From: WTHC01 sp965218725
Lineage (GTDB): Archaea > Thermoproteota > Nitrososphaeria > Nitrososphaerales > Nitrosopumilaceae
Direction: 5' to 3'
Length of the DNA stretch: 64,000 bases
Assembly (NCBI GenBank): GCA_965218725.1
Contig: CBDCLO010000002.1
Coordinates: forward strand, 744,001 to 808,000
A model generated the notes under the pieces. That model saw nothing but the letters and a program-made list of their open reading frames with translations, made no database searches and was not told the DNA's origin. Made by a program: the position numbers and the translations under genes. This document shows, in pieces, positions 45,287-55,274 of this stretch; position 1 is the stretch's first letter; every line of letters starts with the position of its first letter.

Positions 45287-47053
45287 ATGGCTTATTCTAC
45301 TTTATATTCCATAATCTCTCAACTCAATAAAGTAGCAATGGGCGAAAAACCATGTGATCTGATTTTGAAAAATTGTTCAGTAGTAAATGTTTATACTCAT
45401 GAAATTTTAAAAAATATGCAAATTTCAGTATTACGTGACAGAATTGCATATGTAGGAAATGACGCATCCCATACAATAGGCCCTGATACATTAATTATTG
45501 ATCTAGGTGGAATGTATATATCTCCTGGATTTGCAGATTCTCATATCCACATAGACCAATTTATTTTACCAAGTGAAATTGTAAAAAAATCTTTACTACA
45601 TGGAGTTACTTCTTTTTTTTCTGATCCTATAGATATAGTAAGTGTATGTGGATATAGAGGATTTAAAAATTTTATTAGGATTACAAACAATCTCCCGATC
45701 AGAATATTTAATGTTGTTCCTGGTGGGTTACCCACAGACAAAAAATTTAGTTATTGTAAAAGTCTTAATAGATCTCAAGAATCATCAGCACTTGATTTAC
45801 CGTATGTACTTGGTTTAGGTGAAGTATTTTCATGGACAAAAATAACAACGCGTGATGATAGAACTATTAAAACATTGTCAAAAATGCTGAAGATGAAACT
45901 CGTTATTAATGGTCATACAGCTGGTGCTACTGACAAAAAATTAAATGCATGCATTTCATCTGGAGTTTTATCATGTCATGAGCCTATTAATTTTGATGAA
46001 TTTATAGAGCGTCTTAGATTAGGAATGTGGGTAATGATACGTGAAGGCTCTATAAGACGAGATCTGAAAGAAATAATACCACAAATTATTTCAAATGACA
46101 TATACAAAGAAAAAGTGATGTTTTGTTCTGACGGGTTAAACCCAACAGATATTATAAGATTAGGTCATATAGATTATTGCGTAAGAAAATCAATACAACT
46201 TGGATTAGATCCTATAGACGCAATTAAAATTGCATCAAAAAATTGTTTTGATTATTATGGGCTAGAAAAAGACTTTGGTGGAATTGCACCTGGAAAAATT
46301 GCTGATATGATAGTTTTTGATAACATTAAAACAATAAAACCAACAAAAGTTTTTGTAGGAGGTAGTTTAATCGTATCAAATGGAGATATTATATCTAAAT
46401 TATTTAAACATAAAATACCAGATTGGATAAAACAAACAATAAAGAATAAACAATTTTCTAGAAAAGACTTTCAAATACAAACAAAACTAAGTACTGTAAT
46501 TGCTACAACAATAAATATGAAAACCGAGATAATTACAAAGAAAAGTTTTTCTGATCTTCAAAATAAAGACGGTAATGTTGTTCCATCATTTGATAAAGAT
46601 ATATGGAAGATCGCTGCATTTGACAGGATATTTAACTATAAACGACATACTGTAAGCTTCTTGAAGAATTTTGGTGCTGAAATAGATGCTTTTGCATCAA
46701 CATGGAACTTCCATGAAAATAATATGATTATAATTGGTTCAAACGAGAATGATATGGCAATAGCTGCAAATCAATTAATTAAAATGAAAGGAGGAATGGT
46801 TGTAATAAAAAATGCCTCTGTAATTGCATCACTTCCATTTCAGTTAGCTGGTATAATGTCAACAGATCCTTTTGAAAAAGTATTGGAAGGCTTTGATCAT
46901 ATAAACTCTGTTATATCTGATGCTGGTTGCAAATTTAAGAAACCACATCTTGTAATACTATTCCTACCATTTTTAGCATTACCTGAGATCAGATTATTAT
47001 GTAGTGGAATAATAGACGTTAAAAATAGATCTTATGAACCAATCTTACAATGA
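45287..47053 (+). CDS. ade: Adenine deaminase
   Basis: Converts adenine to hypoxanthine in purine salvage. 588 residues, full length. Metal-site motif FADSHIHIDQFILPSE, later INGHTAGATDKKLNA, SCHEPINFDEFIERLRLGM and MFCSDGLNPTDI; the C-terminal domain has GGMVVIKNASVIASLPFQLAGIM. Fits with guaA, guaB and other purine genes further on. Confidence 0.94.
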   Translation: MAYSTLYSIISQLNKVAMGEKPCDLILKNCSVVNVYTHEILKNMQISVLRDRIAYVGNDASHTIGPDTLIIDLGGMYISPGFADSHIHIDQFILPSEIVKKSLLHGVTSFFSDPIDIVSVCGYRGFKNFIRITNNLPIRIFNVVPGGLPTDKKFSYCKSLNRSQESSALDLPYVLGLGEVFSWTKITTRDDRTIKTLSKMLKMKLVINGHTAGATDKKLNACISSGVLSCHEPINFDEFIERLRLGMWVMIREGSIRRDLKEIIPQIISNDIYKEKVMFCSDGLNPTDIIRLGHIDYCVRKSIQLGLDPIDAIKIASKNCFDYYGLEKDFGGIAPGKIADMIVFDNIKTIKPTKVFVGGSLIVSNGDIISKLFKHKIPDWIKQTIKNKQFSRKDFQIQTKLSTVIATTINMKTEIITKKSFSDLQNKDGNVVPSFDKDIWKIAAFDRIFNYKRHTVSFLKNFGAEIDAFASTWNFHENNMIIIGSNENDMAIAANQLIKMKGGMVVIKNASVIASLPFQLAGIMSTDPFEKVLEGFDHINSVISDAGCKFKKPHLVILFLPFLALPEIRLLCSGIIDVKNRSYEPILQ

Positions 47054-47097
47054 GAAATATTAAAAAAGGACTACAACGCTACTGAAAGTGAAATTTA

Positions 47098-48714
47098 ATG
47101 GCTTCGATTCAACAAACTCCTAACGGCCCAGTGTTAGTTCTAAAAGAAAGTGCACTTCAACAAAAAGGTAGGGATGCACAAAAAAATAATATTGCTGCTG
47201 CAAAGCTAGTATCAAGTTTAGTTAAAACTAGTCTCGGACCAAGAGGATTGGATAAAATGTTAGTTGATTCAATAGGCGATGTAACTATTACCAATGATGG
47301 CGCTACAATTCTTAAAGAAATTGATGTGCAGCATCCAGCTGCAAAAATGATGGTTGAAATATCAAAAACAATAGATAATGAGGTAGGTGATGGAACTACT
47401 ACCTCTGTTGTTTTTGCAGGTGCATTACTTGAAAAAGCTGAAGGGCTCCTGAATAAAGATGTTCATTCATCAGTGATTGTGGATGCTTATCAAGAAGCTG
47501 CAGACAAAACACTAGAACTTTTATCTGATATTGCCAAAATTGTAGAACCAGATGCAAGAGAAGCTTTGATGAAAATTGCAAAAACTAGTATGGAATCTAA
47601 ACTAATATCAGAAGATAGTGATATGTTATCAGAAATGATAGTGAGTGCTGTTTTGTATGTTGCTACAAAAAAAGGTGAAGATTACGCCGTAGACATTGAT
47701 AACATTAAAGTAGAAAAAAAAGCCGGTGGTTCTATAACTGATACTACAATCATTAAAGGAATAGTCTTGGATAAAGAAATAGTTCATAGTGGTATGCCTA
47801 CAAAAGTAGAAGAAGCTAGAATTGCACTTGTTAATGCTGCATTAGAAGTAGAAAAAACTGAGTTGAGTGCTGAAATAAGAATAACAGATCCTTCACAGAT
47901 GAACATGTTTCTAGAAGAAGAAAATAGGATGTTGAAAAATATGGTTGAAAAAATCCGTGATGTTGGAGCAAATGTGCTTATATGTCAAAAAGGAATAGAC
48001 GACATAGCTCAACATTATCTTTCTAAATATGGTATACTTTCTGTAAGAAGAGTAAAAGAAAGTGATATGACAAAACTTGCTAAAGCTACTGGAGGAAAAA
48101 CTACTACTAGTATTGATGAAATGTCAGAAAATGATCTTGGTTATGCAGGTTTAGTACAACAGAAAAAAGTAGAAGCTGATAAATGGGTATTTATTGAAGG
48201 TTGTAAAAATCCACATTCAGTAACACTTCTATTGAGAGGTGGATCTCAAAGAATTGTTGATGAAGTTGATAGATCTTTTCACGACGCATTGATGGTAGTA
48301 AAAGATGTAATGGAAAAACCCGCCATAGTAGCTGGTGGCGGTGCAACAGAAGCTTATTTAGCTTCAAGTTTAAGAAAATGGGCTAATAACAAAGAAGGAC
48401 GTGGTCAGCTTGCAATAATTAATTATGCTGAATCTTTAGAATCTATTCCTTTAACAATTTCTGAGAACGCTGGTATGGATCCTATTGATACCATGGTTGC
48501 ATTGCGTGCAAAACAAAATCAAGGTCGTAAGTGGTCAGGCATCAACGTAAAAAATAATAAAATTGCTGAAATGTATTCATTGGATATAGTAGAACCATTA
48601 TCAGTAAAAGAGCAAATAATTAAATCTGCAACAGAGGCTGTATGTATGATTTTAAGAATAGATGATGTGATCTCTATTGGATCACCAGGAGGTAAAAATC
48701 CATCTGCACCATAA
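47098..48714 (+). CDS. Thermosome subunit (group II chaperonin)
   Basis: ATP-driven protein-folding chaperonin. 538 residues. Equatorial motifs TSLGPRGLDKMLVD, ITNDGATILKE and GDGTTTSVVFAGALL; apical GIVLDKEIVHSGMP; late ENAGMDPIDTM. The C-terminus is SPGGKNPSAP rather than the GGM-rich tail found in many archaeal subunits. Thaumarchaea often carry more than one subunit; only one is in this window. Confidence 0.96.
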   Translation: MASIQQTPNGPVLVLKESALQQKGRDAQKNNIAAAKLVSSLVKTSLGPRGLDKMLVDSIGDVTITNDGATILKEIDVQHPAAKMMVEISKTIDNEVGDGTTTSVVFAGALLEKAEGLLNKDVHSSVIVDAYQEAADKTLELLSDIAKIVEPDAREALMKIAKTSMESKLISEDSDMLSEMIVSAVLYVATKKGEDYAVDIDNIKVEKKAGGSITDTTIIKGIVLDKEIVHSGMPTKVEEARIALVNAALEVEKTELSAEIRITDPSQMNMFLEEENRMLKNMVEKIRDVGANVLICQKGIDDIAQHYLSKYGILSVRRVKESDMTKLAKATGGKTTTSIDEMSENDLGYAGLVQQKKVEADKWVFIEGCKNPHSVTLLLRGGSQRIVDEVDRSFHDALMVVKDVMEKPAIVAGGGATEAYLASSLRKWANNKEGRGQLAIINYAESLESIPLTISENAGMDPIDTMVALRAKQNQGRKWSGINVKNNKIAEMYSLDIVEPLSVKEQIIKSATEAVCMILRIDDVISIGSPGGKNPSAP

Positions 48715-48732
48715 CTATTTTATTTTATTATA

Positions 48733-49612
48733 TTGTGTAAAATAGGCATAGATATAGGTGATACAAAGATTTATGGAGCGGTACTTGATAATTCTTTTAA
48801 TTTAAAGTTTTGGAAGAGTATATTAACACATAAAACAAATTATAGATCACCGCTACATAGGTGGTTTCTCTTATTGAAGAACTTATAATAAAAACAAGTT
48901 GTGTGTTAGATGTAGGTATTTGTATTCCTTGATGCATATGTAAATTTGATATTGTAAAAAATAGCAATGCTCATTGTATTTCTAATAAGCATTTTAGAAA
49001 AGACCTTGAAATGATATTGAATCAAAAAATTTCAATTGAAAATGATGCAAATTGTTTTGTTGTTGAAGAAGCATTATTAGGAGAAGCAAAAGATTTTGAT
49101 ATTGTTTTTGGTTGTGTTATTGGAACAGGTGTTGGTGGTGTATTGATTATAAATAAAAATATACACAGTGGAAGAATATACATGGCATGTGAATGGGGTC
49201 ATAACATATTGCATACAGATGTTAACAAATGTAGCTGTGGAAATATGGGACGTGTTGAAGCATATATCAGTGATCCTGCACTATAAAAAAGATGGACAGA
49301 ATTAACTGGAAAAAACATCATTAAAAACACATTATTAAAGATAAAATTCATAACGAGTTGTTACAATGGAAGAATGAATTCCTTGATAACTTTGCTATCA
49401 GTTTATCAAATGTAATACGTGTTATAGACCATGATGTAATTGTTTTAGGTGATCTAGTTTCTAATATTCAGTTTTTATATAATGAAGGGAAAAATATGGT
49501 CCACCAGAAGCTATCAAATTTGGTAGATATACCCACATACTAAAAAGTAAATTTGGAGACTTAGTGTGCATTAGTGGAGGCTTTAGCAAAACACCATTAT
49601 TGAGGTTCTATT
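48733..49612 (+). pseudogene. ROK-family sugar kinase, decayed
   Basis: The start (TTG 48733) gives CKIGIDIGDTKIYGAVLDN, the phosphate loop of ROK kinases, and breaks after ~50 codons. Another frame continues VSLIEELIIKTSCVLDVGI, meets TGA where glycine is expected (GICIP*CICKF), then runs FRKDLEMILNQKISIENDAN, CVIGTGVGGVLIINK, ACEWGHN with the HxxH-like HNILH, and CSCGNMGRVEAYISDPAL before a stop. Further shifts lead to VIRVIDHDVIVLGDLVSNI and KFGDLVCISGGFSKT. At least two stops and two or more frameshifts. Probably once a glucokinase or N-acetyl-sugar kinase. Confidence 0.88.
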
Positions 49613-51117
49613 GTTGCAGGGGGTTTATTTGATATTGCATATGACACCCATGTCACATCATCAATCTCATTTGTTATTCTATTACTTATTTTTTCTAATA
49701 AGTCGTATGGCAATCTGACCCAATTTGCAGTCATCGCATCAGTAGAATTTACAACCTTTACTATTACAATGTATCCAACTTTTCTTTTGTCCCCAGTAAT
49801 TCCAACAGCTCTATCATCACCCACTATCGCATATGCCTGCCATACATCATCATACATTTTAGCATTTTTCAATTCTGTTTCCACTATGTTGCTTGCCATT
49901 CGTACTATTCTCAATTTTTTATTGGTTACTTCCCCAATTATTCTTACAGCTAATCCTGGTCCAGGAAATGGGTGACGAAAAACTATGCTGTCTGATACTT
50001 GTAGAATAGTGGCAAGCATCCTGACTTCATCTTTATATAAATCATTTATTGGCTCAAGTATTTTCAAATTTAACCAACTAGGTAATCCTCCTACATTGTG
50101 ATGTGTTTTTATAATTGATGATGGACTTCCAGATCTTCCACTCTCTATAATGTCAGGATATAGCGTACCTTGTGCTAACCATTCTAAATTACCATTATTT
50201 TTAGCAAAATCAATAAAAATTTTTGCAAATTCTTCCCCTATTATTTTCCTTTTTTTTTCTGGATCATAAACTTTAATCAATCTTGACAAAAATTGTTTTT
50301 TTGCATCAATCATTGTAACATTAATTGAAAATTTAGTAAATATTTTTTTTATATTTTTTGTTTCGTTAATTCTTAAGAGTCCGTTATCAATAAAAACGCA
50401 TTTTAAACGATTTCCTATAGCTTTATAAATTAATAATGCTGTTACAGTAGAATCTATACCTCCACTGATTCCACATAACACATTACCATTTATAGACGAT
50501 ATTTTATTTACAGAATCTCTTATAAAATTTTTCATGGTCCATTCTTGTTTAGCTTTACAAATTTTTAGAACAAAATTTTTTAGTATTGTAGTTCCATGTT
50601 CTGTATGAATTACTTCTGGATGAAATTGAATGCCATAAATTAATTTATCTTTATTTGCTACTGCTGCCGCATATGATCTATCAGTATGTCCAATTATTTC
50701 AAAATCAGGCGGTATTCTTTTTGCTTCGTCTCCATGACTCATCCATACCTTTATACAACTTCCAACACCATTTAACAAGTAATTATCATCATCTATATTT
50801 AATAATGCAGAACCATATTCTTTATTGGTTTTTTTAATACTTCCACCAAAATTACTTACAATTAGTTGATGACCATAACAAATCCCTAGTAGTGGTATAT
50901 GCATATTAAAAATATGTTTATCAGGAGTAGGTGAATTATAATCATCTGTACTATACGGACTTCCAGAAAAAATTATTCCGTTTGGTTTTATTTTTTTTAG
51001 TTTAGATAATGAAATATCATGCGGAACTAGTTTTGTATAGACAGAAAATTCTCGTATTCGTCTACATATCAGATGGCTATACTGAGAACCAAAATCTAAT
51101 ACTATTATTTTATCCAT
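49597..51117 (-). CDS. guaA: GMP synthase (glutamine-hydrolysing)
   Basis: Converts XMP to GMP. 506 residues, two-domain form: class I glutaminase (residues 1-190) with nucleophile in LLGICYGHQLIVSNFGG and QFHPEVIHTE; ATP pyrophosphatase with GISGGIDSTVTALL; C-terminal dimerisation domain (RHPFPGPGLAVRIIGEV). Many archaea split it into GuaAa/GuaAb; here it is fused. Works with guaB at 53.4 kb. Its 3' end overlaps the ROK relic. Confidence 0.96.
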   Translation of the reverse strand: MDKIIVLDFGSQYSHLICRRIREFSVYTKLVPHDISLSKLKKIKPNGIIFSGSPYSTDDYNSPTPDKHIFNMHIPLLGICYGHQLIVSNFGGSIKKTNKEYGSALLNIDDDNYLLNGVGSCIKVWMSHGDEAKRIPPDFEIIGHTDRSYAAAVANKDKLIYGIQFHPEVIHTEHGTTILKNFVLKICKAKQEWTMKNFIRDSVNKISSINGNVLCGISGGIDSTVTALLIYKAIGNRLKCVFIDNGLLRINETKNIKKIFTKFSINVTMIDAKKQFLSRLIKVYDPEKKRKIIGEEFAKIFIDFAKNNGNLEWLAQGTLYPDIIESGRSGSPSSIIKTHHNVGGLPSWLNLKILEPINDLYKDEVRMLATILQVSDSIVFRHPFPGPGLAVRIIGEVTNKKLRIVRMASNIVETELKNAKMYDDVWQAYAIVGDDRAVGITGDKRKVGYIVIVKVVNSTDAMTANWVRLPYDLLEKISNRITNEIDDVTWVSYAISNKPPATIEPQ

Positions 51118-51121
51118 ACCA

Positions 51122-51658
51122 TCATTCTGAATTTTCTACCATTCTAGATAACGACCACGTAATAGTATTGATAATTTCATTTATTCTTTCTTTTCTACGA
51201 TAATTTTTAATAATTATATTTCGGATCACATTATCATTTTTGTTAATATGATAACTTATTATACACTTACTATCTATAATTCCTTTTTTAACATCCAATA
51301 AATCACAATCTCTCATCTCAGCAATTATTCTGTTTATGAAAAATGATTTGAGTGGAGGTATTTCTTCACTTAGATTAATATCCCTATTTAACTCTATTGA
51401 AATTTGATTATTTGTAATAGATGCATTTGCTATAACGTTTTCTTTATTGTTTTTTTTTATTGATATTGGGTAGTTTGATACTGTTGAACTTGGTTTTAGG
51501 CTTGACGCTTTGACAAAGCTCATCTCTCCAAGAATTATGTCCATCACACGTAAATTTTTTTCTAGTAATATACTCTCTTTTTTATTTTTTTCTAGTTTTT
51601 CAATTAATATCTCTTTTAAATTTAGTATAGCCTGTAACTGTTCTCCATCAAAATGCAT
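51122..51658 (-). CDS. Conserved hypothetical protein with coiled-coil N-terminus
   Basis: 178 residues. An N-terminal coiled coil (LQAILNLKEILIEKLEKNKK, then LEKNLRVMDIILGEM), a low-complexity linker and a C-terminal beta/alpha domain (PPLKSFFINRIIAEMRD, NVIRNIIIKNYRRKERINEI). I recall similar proteins beside guaA in other thaumarchaea but know no function. It is 4 bp upstream of guaA and so co-transcribed. Confidence 0.7.
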   Translation of the reverse strand: MHFDGEQLQAILNLKEILIEKLEKNKKESILLEKNLRVMDIILGEMSFVKASSLKPSSTVSNYPISIKKNNKENVIANASITNNQISIELNRDINLSEEIPPLKSFFINRIIAEMRDCDLLDVKKGIIDSKCIISYHINKNDNVIRNIIIKNYRRKERINEIINTITWSLSRMVENSE

Positions 51659-51698
51659 ATTTTTGGTATGTTATATGCATATTAAAATCCATTTAAAT

Positions 51699-52430
51699 CT
51701 ATACAATATATTGTATATCGTTATAACTTATTTTTTCAAACCCTTTAATTTTATTTGACGTTGTATAAAATTTCATTTTTTTTTTAGATGCCAACCATTC
51801 TAAAAGTATCTTTGCCTTTTTCATTTTTTTTATTTTCATGTTTTTATTTAGTATTATATTCTTAGAATATCTGCCTATTTTATTCCCAAAATCCATACCT
51901 AATAAAACTATTTTTTTGGCATTGAAGTAACTAGCAAGAAAAACGCATCTGTCACCGTCAGTAAATCCACCAAAATTATGAATATTTCCGAATGGTATGC
52001 CTTCTGTAGTACCAACACAGTTTTTTAATTTAGTGACCAGCTTTAACCTGTTATAGTTATCACCATGTGCATGAACAATAATAATTGTTTTTTCGTTATT
52101 GATTTTTTCAATATATCCTTCACAACCATCAAGATCTGTTACAACTATATCTGGTGTTATATTATTTTCAACCAATAATTTAGTGGCTCCGTCTGCTGTT
52201 ATTTTGGTAGCACCGAATTTTTTTAAAACAACCAGTGCCGATGAAACTGATGGACCTGCACCAATAACAAAAACAACACGATCTTCAATTAACGACCGTA
52301 ATTTATTAATTGGAAACTTGTACTTTAATATTGAATTTAATAGTGTAGCGGATTTTATTTCATCATCTTTTTCGTAGTTAAATTCTTCTAGTATTTCATT
52401 ATACTTTTTATACCAACCTGAAATGCTCAT
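51699..52430 (-). CDS. mptE: 6-hydroxymethyl-7,8-dihydropterin pyrophosphokinase, MptE type
   Basis: Archaeal DUF115 enzyme that activates hydroxymethyl-dihydropterin for folate/methanopterin synthesis. 243 residues: VFVIGAGPSVSSALVVLKK, ITADGATKLLVENNITPDI, VVTDLDGCEGYI, HAHGDNYNRLKL, GGFTDGDRCVFLA and VLLGMDFGNKIG. Head to head with folP, the next enzyme in the pathway, which supports the call. Confidence 0.9.
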   Translation of the reverse strand: MSISGWYKKYNEILEEFNYEKDDEIKSATLLNSILKYKFPINKLRSLIEDRVVFVIGAGPSVSSALVVLKKFGATKITADGATKLLVENNITPDIVVTDLDGCEGYIEKINNEKTIIIVHAHGDNYNRLKLVTKLKNCVGTTEGIPFGNIHNFGGFTDGDRCVFLASYFNAKKIVLLGMDFGNKIGRYSKNIILNKNMKIKKMKKAKILLEWLASKKKMKFYTTSNKIKGFEKISYNDIQYIV

Positions 52431-52456
52431 ATTATTACTTAATATTATACAATTAT
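52431..52456. promoter_or_regulatory. 26 bp divergent region mptE / folP
   Basis: Only 26 bp separate the two start codons. A perfect palindrome TAATATTA (52440-52447) sits exactly midway, 13 bp from each gene. That is too close for a TATA box of leaderless messages, so the true boxes probably lie within the opposite gene, or the palindrome is a shared operator. Inference. Confidence 0.4.
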
Positions 52457-53320
52457 ATGAATAAATTGGGTTCTATACCAGTAGGAGGAAATAATCCTAC
52501 AAGAGTGATGGGCATACTTAATATTAGTCCTGAGTCTTTTTATAAAAGATCCATTAAAATAAAAAAAAAGGAAATTATTGATGCGGTAACATTGATGGAA
52601 CAAAATGGCGCTGATTTTATAGATGTTGGTGGTGCTTCCACTGCACCATACACATTTACTTCAACAACTAAACAAACAGAAGCTAGTCGTATTTCAAATG
52701 CAATTAAAATAATTCAAAACATTTCCAACATTCCTATTTCTGTTGATACCTGTGTATCATATGTAGCAAAACAGGCATTAGAATTGGGTGTTGATATAAT
52801 AAATGACATATCTGGTCTAAAATATGATAAAAACATGCTTTCTATAATTGACAAATATGATCCATCACTTGTATTAACTGCATTCAGTAAAAATATAGTG
52901 ACTGGGAATCAATTAATCCAAACAAAGAGATTGTTGAAACAAAGTATAGCGCTTGCAAAATCTATCAATATATCACCAAAAAAAATTGTTGTAGATCCTG
53001 GAATTGGTTTTTTTAGGGAACATGGAAAAGGTAAGTTCTTTACAAAAACTGATTGCAATTGGGTAGAAAGAGATCTTTTGATATTAAAAAATCTTAACTC
53101 ACTAAAGTTGAGTCAACCATTGTTGGTATCAGTTTCTAACAAATCATTTATAGGCCAAATACTAAAAAAAGACATATATAGCAGACTATTTGGGTCACTT
53201 GCAGCAGAAACGCTGTCAGTTGTACACGGGGCTGATATTATAAGGACACATAATGTATCAGAAACAAAAGATATAATTACTATTTCCAATAGTCTGAACA
53301 TAAATAATAAAAACTTATAA
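52457..53320 (+). CDS. folP: Dihydropteroate synthase
   Basis: Joins the activated pterin to p-aminobenzoate or its ribosyl derivative. 287 residues. RVMGILNISPESFYKRSI, FIDVGGASTAPYTF, ISVDTCVSYVA, IINDISGLKYD, IVVDPGIGFF and VSVSNKSFIGQIL are the DHPS loops. Next to mptE. Whether the product is folate or a methanopterin-type cofactor cannot be told from sequence. Confidence 0.92.
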   Translation: MNKLGSIPVGGNNPTRVMGILNISPESFYKRSIKIKKKEIIDAVTLMEQNGADFIDVGGASTAPYTFTSTTKQTEASRISNAIKIIQNISNIPISVDTCVSYVAKQALELGVDIINDISGLKYDKNMLSIIDKYDPSLVLTAFSKNIVTGNQLIQTKRLLKQSIALAKSINISPKKIVVDPGIGFFREHGKGKFFTKTDCNWVERDLLILKNLNSLKLSQPLLVSVSNKSFIGQILKKDIYSRLFGSLAAETLSVVHGADIIRTHNVSETKDIITISNSLNINNKNL

Positions 53321-53350
53321 TGTTTTTTTAGCTAAATTTATTAGATTTAA

Positions 53351-54784
53351 TTGTGTCTAAAGGATGGATTAACTTTTGATGATGTTCTACTGGTACCTAA
53401 ATTTTCTAATATTGCTAGCAGATCTCAAACAAATTTAGCAACAAAATTATCTAAAAAAATCTCATTACACATCCCTCTTATAAGTGCTAATATGGATACT
53501 GTAACTGAATCTGCTATGGCAGTTTCAATGGCACGTAACGGTGGTATAGGAATAATACATAGATTTCTTACAATAAATGAAGAAGTAAATGAAGTTATGA
53601 AAGTAAAGCGCTCTGGAAGTGTAATGATTGAAAATCCATATTTGATAAACCAAGACAAATCAATTTTGTATGCAATTAACTACATGCAAAAAAAAAACGT
53701 GTCTGGATTACTGGTAGTAAATAACGATCACAAAATAACTGGAATATTGACACATCGTGATATCATATTTGAATCATCTGAAAAGAAACTAGTGAAAGAT
53801 ATTATGACAAAAGACGTTATAACATCAAAGCCTGGGATAGATTTAAATGAAGCCAAAGAAATTCTTCGTAAACATAGAATTGAAAAACTTCCATTAATTA
53901 ATGAAAAAGGAGATATCAAAGGACTTGTAACAAGTAAAGATATTTTGAATATAGAAAATTACCCCCATGCGTCAAAAGATAAAAAAGGAAGACCATTAGT
54001 AGGTGCAGCAATTGGTGTAAAAGGAGATTTTATGGAGAGAGCTGAATTACTCTTAAATGCTGAAGCAGACCTTATAGTAGTTGATATTGCTCATGGACAT
54101 AGTAATAATGCAATAAGTGCAATTAAAAATATAAAAAAAGCATTTCCTAATTCTGAATTAATAGCTGGTAATGTAGCTACTGCAGCTGGAGCTGAAGACC
54201 TAATAAAAGCTGGTGTTGACGCAGTTAAAGTTGGTGTGGGATCTGGATCAATATGCATTACTAGAATTGTAACAGGTTCTGGAATTCCTCAATTAACTGC
54301 AATTTTAGATTGTGCTAAAATTGGTCAAAAATATGATGTGCCTATAATTTCTGATGGCGGAATACGAAATTCTGCAGACGTCATAAAAGCTCTTGCTGCT
54401 GGTGCATCATCAGTTATGATAGGTAGCATGTTTGCAGGAACTGATGAAAGTCCTGGCTCCCCAATCACAAAAAATGGAAAACGATTTAAGATATATCGTG
54501 GAATGGCATCTTTCTATGCGTCACTAGGAAGAAAATCAAAGGAAATTGGTGCAATTTCTATAGAAGATGATCTAAATGATTATGTCGCAGAGGGTGTAGA
54601 GGCAATGGTTCCATATAAAGGTAATATCAGAGATATATTAATTCAATTAACAGGTGGAATCCGTTCTGGACTAAGTTATTGTGGTGCACAGAATATACCA
54701 CAAATGCAAAAAAATGCAGAATTTATAAAAATATCATATGCTAGTTTTAGAGAAAGTCAGCCTCATGACGTTTCACTGATATAG
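53351..54784 (+). CDS. guaB: Inosine-5'-monophosphate dehydrogenase
   Basis: Rate-limiting guanine nucleotide enzyme, 477 residues from a TTG start (CLKDGLTFDDVLLVPKFS). Barrel motifs LISANMDTVTESAMA and GVGSGSICITRIVTG with the catalytic Cys, then ISDGGIRNSADVIKAL and YRGMASFYASLG. Two CBS domains are inserted at about residues 90-210 (VSGLLVVNNDHKITGILTHR). Complete. Confidence 0.96.
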   Translation: MCLKDGLTFDDVLLVPKFSNIASRSQTNLATKLSKKISLHIPLISANMDTVTESAMAVSMARNGGIGIIHRFLTINEEVNEVMKVKRSGSVMIENPYLINQDKSILYAINYMQKKNVSGLLVVNNDHKITGILTHRDIIFESSEKKLVKDIMTKDVITSKPGIDLNEAKEILRKHRIEKLPLINEKGDIKGLVTSKDILNIENYPHASKDKKGRPLVGAAIGVKGDFMERAELLLNAEADLIVVDIAHGHSNNAISAIKNIKKAFPNSELIAGNVATAAGAEDLIKAGVDAVKVGVGSGSICITRIVTGSGIPQLTAILDCAKIGQKYDVPIISDGGIRNSADVIKALAAGASSVMIGSMFAGTDESPGSPITKNGKRFKIYRGMASFYASLGRKSKEIGAISIEDDLNDYVAEGVEAMVPYKGNIRDILIQLTGGIRSGLSYCGAQNIPQMQKNAEFIKISYASFRESQPHDVSLI

Positions 54785-54818
54785 ATATTTTTATCTATAC
54801 CAAAAAAAATTAATTTTT

Positions 54819-55274
54819 GTGTTGAACAAAAAATCTATAATTGGAATTTGTTTTGGAATATTGATCTCTGTAATAGGAATTTATGCACTTGTGCAATCTC
54901 TAGAAAAACAAACTATAAACATAGATGATACAGTTAAAACCACAGAATTTACTAGATATAAATTTAATGCACCAGTTGGCGCGCATGAAGTTCTAACAAT
55001 AACTGGAGCTGATTTTTATATAGAACTTGAACAGTCAGATGTCTCACAAATATTAAGAGAAAACTTCAAAAATACTGCCAACTTAGATTGGGTAGTTAAG
55101 AATCAGAATACAAATACAATTATGATCAAAAATACAGGGTACTCAGATCTATACATAACAGGAATAATAGAACTTTCTACAGATCCTGTATTATATACAC
55201 TTCATATACTAGTAATTATATCTGGTATTGTAATTATTGGATTCAGTTCTAGTTTTGGTACAAAAAAAAAATAA
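54819..55274 (+). CDS. Two-helix membrane protein of unknown function
   Basis: 151 residues from GTG (54819) or TTG (54822). One N-terminal membrane helix (IIGICFGILISVIGIYALV), a ~90-residue beta-rich extracytoplasmic domain (GAHEVLTITGADFYIELEQS) and a second helix (LHILVIISGIVIIGFSSSF) before a lysine-rich end. Not recognised. It converges on pheA directly, sharing no bases. Confidence 0.7.
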   Translation: MLNKKSIIGICFGILISVIGIYALVQSLEKQTINIDDTVKTTEFTRYKFNAPVGAHEVLTITGADFYIELEQSDVSQILRENFKNTANLDWVVKNQNTNTIMIKNTGYSDLYITGIIELSTDPVLYTLHILVIISGIVIIGFSSSFGTKKK

